Assembly (NCBI GenBank): GCA_028622995.1
Contig: JAJQJQ010000003.1
Span: 496,001 to 560,000, forward strand
DNA: 64,000 nt
Direction: 5' to 3'
Source: Panagrolaimus kolymaensis
Taxonomy: Eukaryota; Nematoda; Chromadorea; Rhabditida; Panagrolaimidae
Shown here: positions 49,901-63,587 of the stretch, one piece after another
Layout of the letters: each line of letters begins with the position of its first letter
How positions within the stretch are numbered: position 1 is the first letter of the stretch
Position numbers and translations under genes: made by a program
Notes under the pieces: generated by a model
Told to the model about the DNA's origin: nothing
The model's database searches: none
Seen by the model: only the letters and a program-made list of their open reading frames with translations

Positions 49901-52118
49901 TTATTTGTTGCTTGCTTCTAAAAAAAATTGGATTCAATTCAAATGGCAACAACATATGCCAAAAAATTTGCTAACACTGAATATCATTTTCAATTTAATA
50001 AAATCAGACAGAAAAAAAAGAAGAAATGCAAAGAAAATCCCAAAATAAAAAAAACTTGTTTTTAAAAAGCGTCAAGTTTTATTAAATTAAATCTTTCCTT
50101 TTGGCAAGAATCACGAATCTTGGTCTTGCATTTTTATTTAATCTTGTCAGCAGTGAAAGAAATCTGTTGCATGAAATTTTTTTTGCAAACGAAGAAATTT
50201 GTTTAAAAAAAATAACAAAACAAACTCTTTTTTTTATTTTTTGAAATGCAAAAAGTGTGATTTAAGAATTTAGGAAAAAATTTAAGAAATTTATCTGCAA
50301 AGAATTTATTTTTTTTTGCATCTAAAACTTGTTATCTCTCGGAGAAGCATCAGCAGCTTGCTTCTTTTCATAAACTTGACCTCCGAAAAGAAAACTCAAA
50401 AATTAAATTAAAAACATTTTTTCTTTTTTTTGCAATGGAAAAAAATATAGAAAAGCAGAAACCAGAAATCAAGAGTTTTTTTTTGCTCAAGGAAAAAACA
50501 AATTGCCAACATATACATAGGATGTTCTGATTAGCAACAGCAGAGTATAAGTATAAATAACCCTTAAAAACAAAGATTTTTTTTTTATAAAAATTAATCA
50601 AAAGCCTCAGAAAAAATAAAAATAAAAGATAGAATTTTTCTTAGGGCTAAAAAAAAGAGGAAGATGAAGAAGAGCATGACAACAACAGGATTATTATTAT
50701 CTTTCAAAAAAAGAAAATACTTTGTGAATGAAAATATCTATGTATTTAATTTTTTTTTCAAAATTGCAATACTAAATGTGACTATAGTGACCATATTTAA
50801 ATGCCATTATATTTGACTCCATGAAAGTAGGGTGAAGAGAGAAAGAGAAAATATCAAAAAAGTAAATAAAGAATGTGAACTTTGTGTGATTGAAAGATAA
50901 AAATGCATACATATTATTAGAGATTAAGATGGATTAGAGTTAAATGGGGAAAAAAGCTAACCATTGTCGTTGGAATTTAAAAAGCAGTAAACAAAAGGAA
51001 AAAAGAAAAGAAATTATTCGCAAATAAAAAAATAATAAAATTTTTGACATTTAATGTTTTGCTCAAATTTTATATCCAAAACACAAGCCACATGATACAG
51101 TAAAAAGTTAAAACGAATTAAAAAAAACCAAAAAAATGCAAAAAGTAGTATCGGAAGGATGTGCTTTAAAAATATCATCTAAATTTAGGTCATTCTTAAT
51201 TCCAATATGCCATCACAAAAAAACATTTTCTCTCCTCGAAATAAGAAAAAATACGTGAGAAAAATAAAAAATGCCAAAATGACAAAAAAAACTTTGTTAG
51301 TTAGCTTTTTTTTGGTCTTTTAGCCTTTCTTTTTTATTGAACAACAACAACGACAATAAGAAAATGACACCTCCTATACCACTAAAAAAAGAAACATAAG
51401 AAAAAAATAAAATAAACTAAGTAAGAAATTGATAGGCAAAATTTATTTTTTTCATATCAAAAAAGCTGCTTAAAAAAATTATTTTTTGTTGTTGTCGTTG
51501 GTTGGTGTTGGACTGCTCCCTTTCATTCTCTCTATCTTAGGTATCATATTGCATAAGTTGAAGTAGCATCATAAACGGAATAGGCGCCAAAAAGAAAAAA
51601 GGGGATTTACTTTAAGACTAAAAATCGGCATGGACGACGACAAGCTCCATGTAAGTTTATAAAAAAGGCGCCAGACACAAAACAAAACAGAAAATAATAT
51701 TCCTTTCTATGGAGAATTTTGTGGCGTCAATGTTTCAAGCGAAAAAAAGAGGAAATCAGCTCATGTCAGTTTGTTCAGGAATGACGCGACTTGTCTCTAA
51801 ATAAGATACCTTTTTTGTTTGTTTGCTTGTTTTCTTTTTGCAAAAAAAACTAGGATATAGATTAACTTTCAACAAAAAAAACAATGACCACAAAGGATGT
51901 AAAAAAAGTATGAAAGTTTAAAGTCTTGGATACGATGATGTGTGGAAATTTTGTTTGTAGAAAAAACTTAAACTTCAAGGATTAAGCTTCTTGCCATTTG
52001 GATGTCGGAAGTAATAAATGCCATGTCAATGAACTTTAGAAATCAAAAATCAAAATATAAAAAAATTATATATTGCTACATCTCGACTTTGAAAAATATA
52101 TGAAAAGGTAGAAATTTT

Positions 52119-52492
52119 GGTACTTTTTTACTTTATCCCCCTTTTTAACGTTAACTTTTTTTTGAGTTTTTTGAGAGCTTCATTCTCTTTTTTTCGAAAA
52201 GGAATTAAAGTTTTTTGGATTTTTGGGAAATATTTGAGAATATTTAAAACTAAACCTGAAGATTATGAATATTTAATTACAGATAAGAATTAAGGACTGA
52301 ATTCAAGAATAATCCAAAATCCAGAAATCTTAGAAACTGTAAGAAAAGTTTTATCAAAAAAAAATTGTAATAGTTTGATTATGTTTTTTGATATAAAAAA
52401 GCCTTTGCAAATTAAAGAAAAAGAAATTTTACCAAGAAAAAAACTCAAAAAAAAGTTAATGTTAAAAAGGGGGATAAAGTAAAAGAGTGCCC
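52119..52492. repeat. Foldback / MITE-like element with long TIRs
   Basis: Left arm 52119-52174 and right arm 52437-52492 are near-perfect inverted repeats. The core ACTTTATCCCCCTTTTTAAC at 52130-52149 is mirrored as GTTAAAAAGGGGGATAAAGT with one mismatch, and both arms extend through TTAACTTTTTTTTGAG. The arms enclose about 260 bp of unique A+T-rich sequence without an ORF. I could not identify a clear target duplication, so the superfamily is unassigned. Confidence 0.75.
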
Positions 52493-53515
52493 ATAAATTG
52501 GTAAGTAAAAGATTTTTTCAAAAAAAAACTTTTATACTCGGTATTAGCCAGAAAATTCTTGACACACCTTCTACAACATTTTTCCATCATCAAATTCTAA
52601 AGAGACTTCGAAGAAAAACAAGAAACAAAAATCAAAAAGCGCCTTAACCTTAAGAACTACCAGGAAGCTTATAAATGCTTTTAGGCCTTCGTTACTCTCT
52701 TTTATTTTTTCTTTATCTTGGTCCATTTATTTTATCTTCACTCCTTTGTCATTCATTAAGTCAATCATGTTCATTTTTAACGTTATTTATTTAACACAAG
52801 TCAAGCAAGCTAAAGCTTTAAACATTTGGTTTTTCATTTGGCATTTTTTTCTTCCATTAATTTGGTTTTTTTGTCACAAATGAAATGTTTTTAGATTGAT
52901 TCTTTTAAGCAATTAATCACAAACAAACAAAAAATATCGTTGTTAGCAATTGCTTTTAAAATCCGATTTAAAATATGTAAGATAACAGCCGCTTTTTTTT
53001 TTTGTCTTTAATGTATGTACTTCTTTGAGAAAAAGAAACTGACCCACATTTATCAAACAGTATCAAAACAAATGAAGTAAAAAAAGGTCTAATGGGAAAG
53101 CAAGATTTATTACAAGTAAAAAAAGTACTCAAGTTTTTTCTTCAAAAAGCACAAGAGGAAATGGATTTTCTTAAGTGATGTGAGTTGAAAATGTTTAATC
53201 GTAACTGAATTTAAAAAATGGAGGTAAATATTTAAAATAAAATAAAACTTAAAAGAAAGTCCCCGATAAAAAGAAAAATTATCAGCCATTTTTTAGTTAC
53301 CACTATATACAAAATGACAAAGTAAAAAAATAAAAGAAAAGATTTATTATTAAAAGCTCTTTTGAGAGACAAACAGGCTCGAGTGATCCTTTAAGCTTCT
53401 CAATAATAAAAAATATCAGTTTTTGTATGATTTAACTGAAGAAGAACTTTAAAATTTTTGTTTATAAAGACAAATTTTACGTAATTATAGAAGAATTTTT
53501 GCTTTATTTAAAATT

Positions 53516-55237
53516 TCAAAGAAATCCTAAACCTGGAAAAACTATTGAAATAACAGAACAAAAAATTTTTTGCAAATAACGAAACAAATTTTTATATAAA
53601 TAGTTTTTGATCTCATTGAAAAGTTGCCAAAAACATTTATTACATAGTTCTTCATTATTACAAACTTCAGTATTTTCATTTCCACCAATAAAATTTACAT
53701 CTTCAAATAAATCATCATTCCAATCTACAATAACTTTTTCACCTATGATAAATTCTGTAATTTCTTGATTTTCTATAGATATTACATTTGACAAATGTTG
53801 ATTGACAATAAAAACATTAGAAAAACTATTTGACAACGAACTCATATATTTTTCTGAAACATCCTAAAAATGGTATTTTAAAAGTAAAAATCAAGCAAAT
53901 GTTAATCACGATAAAGTTTTTTAATTTAATAGATGCTTAACAAGAATGACTTGGAACTATGATATGAGAGCTAATGATAACATTCTATTGTTATTAAATT
54001 TTTTACTACAAAGTAAAACTTACTTCCAGCGCACTCCATGCAACTATCATATTATTGTTTCCAAACCGACGCTCCAATGGTATAGATTGATTAATAAATT
54101 TTGTTATACACCACATTTTATTGATTTTTCCATTTTTTACCGCTTCTGAATAATGTTCTAAAAATGATGTTCTTTCCATTCTTAAATTTAATGGAAGTGT
54201 TTTGCAATCTAAATTAGATGTAACCTTTCCTTCAAATATTCTTATGCCAAACATCTATAAATGTTTACAAAATAATATATTTTTATCATTTTCCTAATAT
54301 GTAATAAATTGTTTTACTTCGAAACTTATCACTTCTTTATTTAATGAACAAATTTGACCATTTGACAATAAAACCCAAAATTTTGGAATTTTTCGAAATA
54401 CATAAATATCATCAAGAATAAATCTTCCAAGGTGTGCGCTATGTAGAACACGAAATACATCTGTAGAAGGGCGTAAATTGCCACGAATTTCAAAATCAAC
54501 TGCTGAACCGTCTAATGCAAAACCTATTATTTCTGTATTGGTTAAGAAATCCAAAAGGTTTTCGTTTAAAATTAATGCTGAATTATCGAATAAGTTTTCA
54601 GGTACAAATTTTTTGAAACTCTAAAAATTAAATACAATTCTATATCATCTCGAAAATTTTAATGCAGAATGACAATAGATAAAAAGGTAAAAAAAAACCC
54701 ATATTTAAAATTAAATAATTAATTATAAACTATAAAAAAATATGCCTTACATAAGTAGTCTTTCAACTTATATGAAAATAACATAAAAAATCCTTTGAAG
54801 TTCAAAAAAAAATAAGAAAAACATACGTCAATGATAAAATTGCGCATTCCCAAACAACCAATCCATCCAGTATCAAGGATGTGTTTTATTTCATCGATTC
54901 TTTGATTTTTTAAAGAAATATGATTATTGCTTTCAATACTATAATCATGAGTTTTAAAATTTTCTTTCCCAATCAAAGTACGAATCGAAGGATTAAATTC
55001 TAACTGTGTTTCTAAACTATCCTCAAATTTATAGTGAATTCGAAAAATAAACGAATAAAAAATTTCTGGTTGTGTTTCATTTTTACGAAATCTAAAATGA
55101 ATGTTGCTAAAATTTCTGGTAAAAAATAAAAATAAACTTTACATTCCCATTGTGTCATTAATAAAAATAAATTCACCAATTCTAACGCTCACTGCATATT
55201 TAATGGCAAAAAAAATAATTAAAAATATTAACATCAT
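53516..55237 (-). CDS. Unrecognised secreted protein
   Basis: Five exons: 55237-55143, 55115-54827, 54620-54318, 54254-54024, 53863-53516, giving 421 aa with consistent phases. A strong signal peptide (MMLIFLIIFFAIKYAVS) opens the protein. The body alternates hydrophobic and charged residues, like a beta-rich secreted fold (RFILDDIYVFRKIPKFWVL). It has few Cys: WIGCLGM, GQICS, LDCKT, MWCIT, then VCNNEELCNKCF near the C-terminus. The last 20 residues are hydrophobic (KIFCSVISIVFPGLGFL) and could be a membrane or GPI signal. I do not recognise the family and assign no function. It stands alone between the gene desert and cbp-1. Confidence 0.72.
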
Positions 55238-56866
55238 CTTTAGAATTTTTTAAATTTATTTATTAAACAAAAAAATTAAATAAGATTTAAATAACCAGGT
55301 TATTAAAAAAATAATTAATAATTCTTAATCAACGTGAAAATTAAAAAATTGGAAAATCAATTTCTTTCCAGCAATAAATTACAAAGGAAGTTTTTTGTTG
55401 TTGTTTATTCACTTGCAATAAACATTATATTGAAGTTGATGAAATGAAAAAAAAATGTGAATGGGTATATTTTATTGATTTCTTATCACCCATTTGTTGT
55501 GTGTTAAAACACAAACAACAGGCTGCCTATAAGCTAGCTTTTTATATGCCCATTACAAACGAATAATAGCCAACCAAAAAAACATAATAAATTTAGAATG
55601 GTGATGCCTTTTGTCCATTTAAAATTCATAATCTGTTTGTTTCACTTAAAGGTGGAAAATGGACGACTTAGATTTAATTCTTCTTATTTTCACCCTTAGT
55701 TTCGCGATTTATTTTTTCGTTCATTGTAAGAATTTTTAAATTTGTTTTAAAATAAAAAGGAATTGTATTATATTTTATAGTTTTTATTGTTTTTATTTTT
55801 TTCAAAGAGAGGTAGAAAATTAAAGAAAAATATTTGTATATTATATATAATAAAAATTTATGTTTTGAATTCAAACGATGTGAATTCAAATACCCAATAA
55901 AGAAAGAAAAAACACAACAATATATTATATTTTACAAATTACAAGGCATACAAAAAAGTTGCAGAAAGAAAAAATGAAATTAATAAAATGAGGCTAATAA
56001 TCATTCAAAAGATTGTTTTAGTATTTTTTTAATTTTCCGGCCAAACTTTTAAATACAAAAAAGGCTTTTTTGAACGAAGGTTGATTGATTTTTTGCGAAA
56101 TAAAAAAAAAACAAATTTAAAAAAAAGCAATTATCACAGACGACAATAATAATTGGAGAAAATATACAATTTTTTTAGCAAAATATTAATCCAAAAAAAG
56201 AGTAGCAGAAAGTTTAAAAATGGGTAAATTTTGGGAATTAAAAAAATACAGGATTCAGAGGAAGAATGGAAACTAAAATAATCTAGCGTAACTATGGTAT
56301 TTGGGGAAGAAAAAGGTTGGGGCAGATTTCTGAGATCCTCGTTTTTGGAGGGAGGATAAAAAAATTATCAATGAAAAAATTCTTTATAAAAAATAAAATA
56401 TATATTTAGTAGCGAAACGATCCCATTAATAAAAAAAAACTTTGAGCAAAGTATTAAAAAAATAATAATAGAGCAATAATAACAACAACAAAGAATATAC
56501 AAATAATATATATTCATCTGGATTTTTTGTGGTTTGTCCAGATAAAACCCGGACGCTATTTAACAAATAATAATAAAACAATAACAAGAAAAAAAGTTTA
56601 CAGAAGAATAAAATAAAATACACATGATATTCGAATCAGAAAAGACAGCTTTATAAAAAAAAGGAATTACAGAAGAAAAAAATTTATCAGACCCGCATCT
56701 TTAAAAAAAATACGGAGCTCCGATAAAATAAAAATAACCCGAACAATTAAAATATGGAACATTAAAAACAGAAAATACATTTAAATTTATAATTAATTTT
56801 GGCGGCTTAGATGATGAAGACAGACTAGAAAAAGGTAATTTTCTTTTCTTTTTTGCTTTTTTTTAT
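55238..56866. other. Intergenic, no gene seen
   Basis: About 1.6 kb, A+T-rich, holding the 3' flank of cbp-1 and the upstream region of the secreted protein gene. An AATAAA-like signal overlaps the cbp-1 stop. Confidence 0.5.
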
Positions 56867-59800
56867 TTATTTGTTGTTGGAAAATTCCCCAGGTTGAAAT
56901 ACGCCAGGCTAAAAAATTGAATAAATCAATTGCTTCAAATATCTAAATTTACGACTTACAGCATGATGAACCTTTAAAAATGCAGCAAATAAATGTGGAG
57001 TCTTTTTTAAATCTTTAAATACCATTTGACGCTCCTCTTGACTTTTAGCAACTTGAAGTCGATCATAAATAGTTTGAATTTGTGGATCACTTGTAGTTGG
57101 CCGAATGTTGCCATATATCTGGGTTGTTACTGTGGCTGAATTGTGATGGGTTGGATGGCCTTGATGTTGGCCCTGATGGTCTTGTTGTTGGTGTTGGTGC
57201 ATTGTTGGGCGTACTGCATCTAAAACCTGTTATTAGCCGTCATTAGATTTTTAGCTCAACACATATGGGCAAAAATCGTATACCTCCTCCACCTCCACCA
57301 CTACCCCTTGCATTGTGTTGCTGTGATATCATACCGGGTTGTTGTTGTTGACCACCAGGTCCTTGCATCATTTGTGGACGTTGGCCTCCCATATGCATAT
57401 TTTGTTGTTGTTGCATATGACCATATTGCTGCTGCTGTGGTTGCATTTTTTGCTGCTGTTGAGAATTCATCATATATCCTGGCTGAGAACGGACATATTG
57501 CTGTTGATGTCCTGGTTGTTGTTGTTGATGTTGAGAGTTTATATACCCTTGCTGAGGCTGTTGTTGTTGACCACCACCCATTTGTCTTTGCATCATTTGT
57601 GATTGTGGTTGTTGTTGCTAAAAAATTAAATTTTAAATATGATTAAGATTTTTCTAAATACCATCATATGATTTCTCATAGCTTGTTGGACATGTGGACT
57701 CACATGAGGTTGTTGTTGTTGTTGTATTTGTTGTTGCGAATGCTGTGGATGTTGTTGTGAGGGATGTTGCTGATATCCCAGTTGTTGATGTTGCGGCACT
57801 TGCTGTCCATGTTGAGATCCTCCCATTCCACCCATTTGTTGTGGATGTTGTTGACCATATGCATTTTGCATGCTTGACTGGGGAATTTGAGATGAGCCAT
57901 AATTTGGACTTGCTGTAGTTGGCTTCTTTCCCATTGATGGCGGACCTTTTACATTTACATGTGGACTTACAGATCCATTCACTGGGGGAGGCTTCGAAGG
58001 AGCAGCCATGGGTGGAGGTTGAGATGATTGGGGTTGTTGTTGTTGGCCACCGCCAGATAAAAGTTCCATTCGCCTTCTCATAAGCATATCAGCTCTTCGA
58101 TTTTGAAGGCGTTTTTGTTCTTGAAGCTTTTGACGAATATTTGAGCAAAACGGTACAGGACATTGAGCTTGATTGCAATGTTTTGCATGATAGCAACAAA
58201 GAGCAATAAGTTGTTTACAAACGGGGCAATTAGTATGTTGACGTTTTTTACATAATTTTGTATGCTGCACCACTTTTTTCATTTTGTGACAAGTTACTCT
58301 TCTACAATTTGCATCTCGACATTGACATGCATGAACCAGCGATTGAATACACCTTTGAATGGATTCATTTCGATTATTAGTTGATTCTGAGCCACCTTTA
58401 GTATCTTCGATGAGAGTATTCATTTTCTCCAATTTATGTTCATGTTTGACTTTCGTATTGCAAACGGCGCATAAATCAAAATCGTCACATGTGGGGCAAT
58501 GGAAATTTGCTGTTCCTTGGCAATTATTGCAAGTATAACTCATATCTTTGTTTTCTTGAGTATGCAAAGCATGACAGAAGCAAAGTGTGGAATATCTTGC
58601 ACGTCGAAGTGAACTAAATTCCCAATGTTCTTCTCTTGCTCGAGTTAAGAAAGTATCTCGACCATCCATAAGATCGCTAGACATTAATGGATCAGGATCA
58701 ACAATGGGTTTGGATTGATTTGTTAATTCAGTTTGAACACTCACAAGTCGAATAGTAAAGAATACTTCTTTATGCCTTTCAAGCATAGTAAAAAGTTTAT
58801 CTGTTACTTCACTGCCACTTCCATTGCCTTTGCCTTTTTTGGTTTTTGATGTACCACCTTTTTTCAATGCTTTCGTTTTCTTATTTGGTTTACTTCCAAA
58901 TTTGTTGCCTTGTTTTGAAGAACTTGAATCATCTCGAGTGTAAATATCATCTTCATCCTCAGCTATATCTTCCTCTCGCTTCCTTTCAGCTTCTTCTTTT
59001 TCAACATCTCGAATGCAATCTTCAATAATATTTGGCCAAAAATCTCCTTCAAAATATGGTAAATCCATGGGTGTTACAAGGCCATCATCTTTCGCCTACA
59101 ACATCAAACAAATAAAAAATTTCTTTTAAATTAAAATGTCTTTACTAACCTGTTTATGAATATCTTTATATTCCACCACCAGATTTTCTTGCACACCTTT
59201 ATCCAACATTTTTTTATACCAATCTTGCAATCTCTTGGGTTTAGGAATTTTTTGTTCTGGTGGATGACAATGAAAAATATAATCATCCCCTTCCGATGGA
59301 GGACAAGCCCAAATATGAGCCATAGTGTAACCCATTTTCTTTGCATAATCTAGATATGCCAATAATATTTCATGATAAACATCAGTTCGAAGTTCACGTG
59401 GTTGGAAAAAATGCACTGAATCAAGATATGCGATATATACCCGTCGAGCATTGGGAGCCTTGCATTCACTACCATATTCTTGAACATGTAAACCAAAAAA
59501 GCATATTTCAACTCCATCAACAACTTCAAAAGCAAAAACAGCTTTGGTTCGATATGGATATTTTTCTGGGAATCCTAGAGGAACATATTTACTTTTCATT
59601 AATGTTTTAACTTCTACTTCTTTATCCGTGCTGCATAAAACTCGAATAACAACTTCATATTTGTCTTTTTCTTTTGGTCCAACTTTCTTTGAAATATAAG
59701 TATTTACGCGACTTTCAATAAATTTGGAAAGTTTGTTAACAGCAAGTTCTAAAAAATATGGAATTATTATAAAAAGTATGAAAAATTTTGTAATTCTCAC

Positions 59801-62800
59801 TTTTAGCTGTAAATTTATTTTCTGGTTGTGGAATAGCTTTAGCTTTTCTGCAAGTATCACAAATAAAACCATCGGGAAAAACTTTTTTAGAATAATTTGC
59901 GCAAATTCTATGCCATTCTCGACTGCAAAGTTTACAAGTTTCAAAAGGTTCTGCTTCAATTGAATCATTTTTCATTTGAACAAATTTATCTTTTGGTGCA
60001 TAATTAGGTGGTTCATTTTGATTTTCATTTAAATTCAATCCACAAGCAGGAAGAGTATCAAAACATTTTTGACAATAAATATATTTTTCTGAAACATTTA
60101 CACCATATTTGGAAGATGAAGTTTCATGAAGCCAGTAAGTTTGATCCCTCGCAATTACACACATGGATTGTCCAAAGCAAAATAATGCCAGCGGGGTGAA
60201 GTTGTAGCGATTGCTGCAGCAATATCCAAGATTCTCCATCACTGGATTCATATGCTCAATAAAACTTTCAGATAATTTTGTGCAAAGTTTATAAACTTTG
60301 GAATTTTTTCGATTGTATAACCATGCATTATCAAACATTTGCCACATATCCGCAATAAATTCCCTAGGAGTTTTATAATAACTTGAATCAATTCTGTTTC
60401 GAATTGTTAAAAGATCCATTGGGTTTTTAATTACATCATAATAATCTGGGATTTGAAGTAATTCAGCGTCGACGGGAACTCGAAATGGACTAGCTTCTTC
60501 AGCGCTATCAACAACTTTCCATACTGGGATTAACATTCTTCGAAGTTCTTCAATGTCAAAAGATATTTCTTCTTTTTGTGAATCATCCGGCTCTTTTTTC
60601 ACCGGCTTAACATCCTTGACATCTTTCACATCAGGTGCTGCAGATAGAGGATTCTCTGAAGCTGCAGTAGAAGCTGCTCGTGGAGGTTCTTCTGGTTCTT
60701 CCATGGGTTCCATTTTTGGTTTGATATCTTTAACATCTTGATCCACATCCATTCCCATTCCGTCGCTATTTATATCTGGAATGCTACTAGGCATGGATGG
60801 AATATTTCGTGATATATCCTGCTGTATATCAGCTTTAATTGAAGCTGCACTTGGAATGTGTTGAAGAGGAAGCAATCGTCCATCATCACCTTTTTGATTT
60901 TGTTCCAACCTTCGATTTTTCTTTTCTTGCAATTCTTTTTGAATTTTATATATTTTTTCTGCTAATAAATGATAATATTCTTCCTGCAAAAAAGTTATCA
61001 TATTTAGTTTTCTTCATGAAAGCTTTAACTTACTCTATCACTCGCAATTTCAAACATTTCTTTTTCAACTTTTCTTGCATAAGAAATTAAATCCTTAATT
61101 CTTTGATCTTGCATTGCTGCTGGATCAGGTGAAGGAAATATTGCTTTAACAAGTTTACCAACTAAATGATTTCTGAGATCTTTATTTATTGATTGATGCC
61201 ATGGTTTGCTTTGGGATGGTGGATCTGGAGGTGGTAAAGAACCTATACTTTCAGTCGTCATACTTGAATTCAATCCGAGTGTAGCTGAAATGGCAGGATT
61301 TCTAGGTTGTTGAGAGCTATTTATTGGAGTTGAAGTTGGAAGCATGGTTCCTGTTGCAGGGCGATTGGGTGGATTAGGACTTCGGAATGGATCAGAAAAG
61401 CTAAAACAATGCTTTTTAGATATTTTTATGAATGATGTAAAACTTACGCGTCAGCATAATCAGTTAACAAAGAAGCATTTGAAGCAGCTGATTGTGGAGA
61501 TCCAAATGAGGCATTATTATTTGTACCTTTGTTAAAACATTTGAGAGGTTTACAAACAGGGCAATCATCTTTTACGCAATTTTTCCAATGCGCTATTATT
61601 TGCCTTGATGAAGCACAATGAGGATAAGCACATTGTCGACCATTTTGACAACTTGTCATATGATCCAATACATTTTTCATTGTGGAACAATGTGGTAAAG
61701 TGCAAACATTTTTATTTGTTGCTGCATCACCCTGCAAAAAAAAGTATTTATTGATAAATAAATTAGTATATTTTTGTATTCTTACCCTCTCTCTTTGTTG
61801 ACATTTATGAGCATGAAGTAAAAGAACTAATTGTTGCTGTATCAATCTTCGCTTTTCTGGATCTTGTGTATGATAATTTGGTGTACCACTGGATGGTGGA
61901 GGCATAGCACCAGTTCCTGATAATGGATTTTGGTTTTGGGAATTTGTAGCTTCACTACCCATTGGCACTGGAGGTGGTTGATTCTGTGGAGGAACCATGC
62001 TTGGATTTGGTAGTTGTGGTTGTGTTTGTTGAGGATTTGGTTGAGGCATTCTTTGCATGGTTCCATTTTGTGGTACATTTGGTGGCATTTGCTGCTGATT
62101 TGCAGGAGTATTAACTTGAGATGGTGGTGGCGGTCTTACCGTTCCATTCATTTGTGTGGGACCATTTACAACATTTTGAGGAGGCATGTGTGGTGGTTGG
62201 GGTTGTCCTTGAATAATATTTGATGGATCACTTGTTCTCAAATATACCTGTAACCCAATATGTTTATTTTAAGTTCCTCAATTTAAATATCACTTACAAC
62301 TTGTTGAGGTTGGTGTCCAGGATGATTTGGTGGAAGATGGCCTTGCACATAAGTCGGTCTAGGTTGACCTGGAGCAACTTGCATATATCCATGTGGTGGT
62401 CCACCTTGCACATAATATTGTTGTGGTTGTTGTGGCATTTGGGTATCATTTGTACTTTGAGGCCGATTCGATGGTCCACCGCCATTTGGAATCCCATAAT
62501 TTTGTTGCTGATCATATTGACCTTGTTGCTGTTGGGGTGGAACCATCATTCGATTAGGCATTACCTGGACATTATTGTTTGGCATATTCCCTCCTAAAAA
62601 AAGAGTTTTTATAGTTGAAATTAATTTTTTTGTTTAAATATTTTACCTCTCATATTTTGCATGTTTTCCTTCCTCACTGGTCCTCCTCCACCATTCATAA
62701 TAATATTTGCTCTTATCATTTGTTGAGGTTGCATTGGTTGACCATTAGGTTGTCGAACAAATTGTCCACCCATGGGCCTTTGAACCATTTGCGGTGGACC

Positions 62801-63587
62801 ACCTTGATATTGCTGATATTGATGTTGATTTTGCATTTGTTGATAATTTTGATCATACATTGGGCCTCCACCTTGCATTTGAGGATTGCCTTGACCTGGT
62901 GCGGGTTGACGCATTTGTTGGGGCTGAGGAGCTCTTGTTTGCATCGTTGGTGGAGACATCATATTTGGCCCATTATTACCTGGTCCAGGCATAGCATTTC
63001 TTCCTATAGGCGGTGGTGGTCTACCTTGAAAATTATTTCCATACTGTTGTTGTTGTGGTTGTCTTGGACTACTCATAGATGTCGTTGAATTATTTGATAA
63101 TAGTAACTCTTGAAGTACACTTGGTTGTGAAGACGACGGGCCGGACGTCGTTTGATATGTATGCATTGAATGTGGGTGTTGTTGCTGGAGATGCTGCCCA
63201 GATGATACTGCTATTGGAGGTTGTTGTTGTGGCGGTTGATGCATACTTGTACTTGCATAAATCTACAAAAATTAAAGTAAAAAGGTATATTCTAAAAATG
63301 ATTTGGCGTACATTATCTGAACCATTAAGCATCTGATTTCCAACATCCATGGGAGCGGAATCCATCCGCTCAAGCTCATTAAAACCATCGAGGATATCAT
63401 CATCGCCAAAATCTAAAATTATTACAACTTATTGTTTGTTGCGGGTGGTATTTAACAAGGAAGTATTTTTTGGATACAAAATACAAAAAAAAGTAAGCAA
63501 AAATTCTTAATCAAAAAATTACTTACTTCTAGACGGAATATTATTCTTTTTATGTGGGACGTGTTCCTCCATCACATCCACCGACAT
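56867..63587 (-). CDS. cbp-1: CBP/p300 histone acetyltransferase
   Basis: Thirteen exons: 63587-63527, 63412-63312, 63262-62647, 62593-62298, 62247-61786, 61731-61448, 61400-61034, 60983-59801, 59748-59150, 59095-57662, 57617-57284, 57219-56960, 56908-56867, giving 2012 aa. Domains in order: Gln/Pro-rich N-terminus; TAZ1 at about 490-585 (HAHKCQ, then CTLPHC...CAYPHC...CPVCKPL); KIX at about 672-757; an acidic/Lys-rich linker with KKEP and KMEP sumoylation-like sites. The bromodomain follows at about 880-985 ([14 protein letters not shown]), then a RING/PHD region and the HAT at about 1125-1410, including [20 protein letters not shown], nearly identical to human p300. ZZ is at about 1495-1530, TAZ2 at about 1550-1640 and a Gln-rich tail follows. 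It acetylates histones and factors as a general coactivator. A second in-frame ATG is at 63572. Confidence 0.96.

Larger units (their letters stand above)
41354..53515. other. Gene desert of about 12 kb
   Basis: Almost entirely A/T homopolymer runs with short G+C islands. I searched both strands for exons bounded by plausible splice sites and found only isolated weak candidates (listed separately). It may hold distal promoter sequence or 5' UTR exons of the amine receptor, whose coding start lies at its left edge. Confidence 0.5.

Noticed and set aside
57308..57918. Plus-strand Val/Leu-rich ORFs
   Set aside because: They are antisense to the Gln-rich coding repeats of cbp-1.
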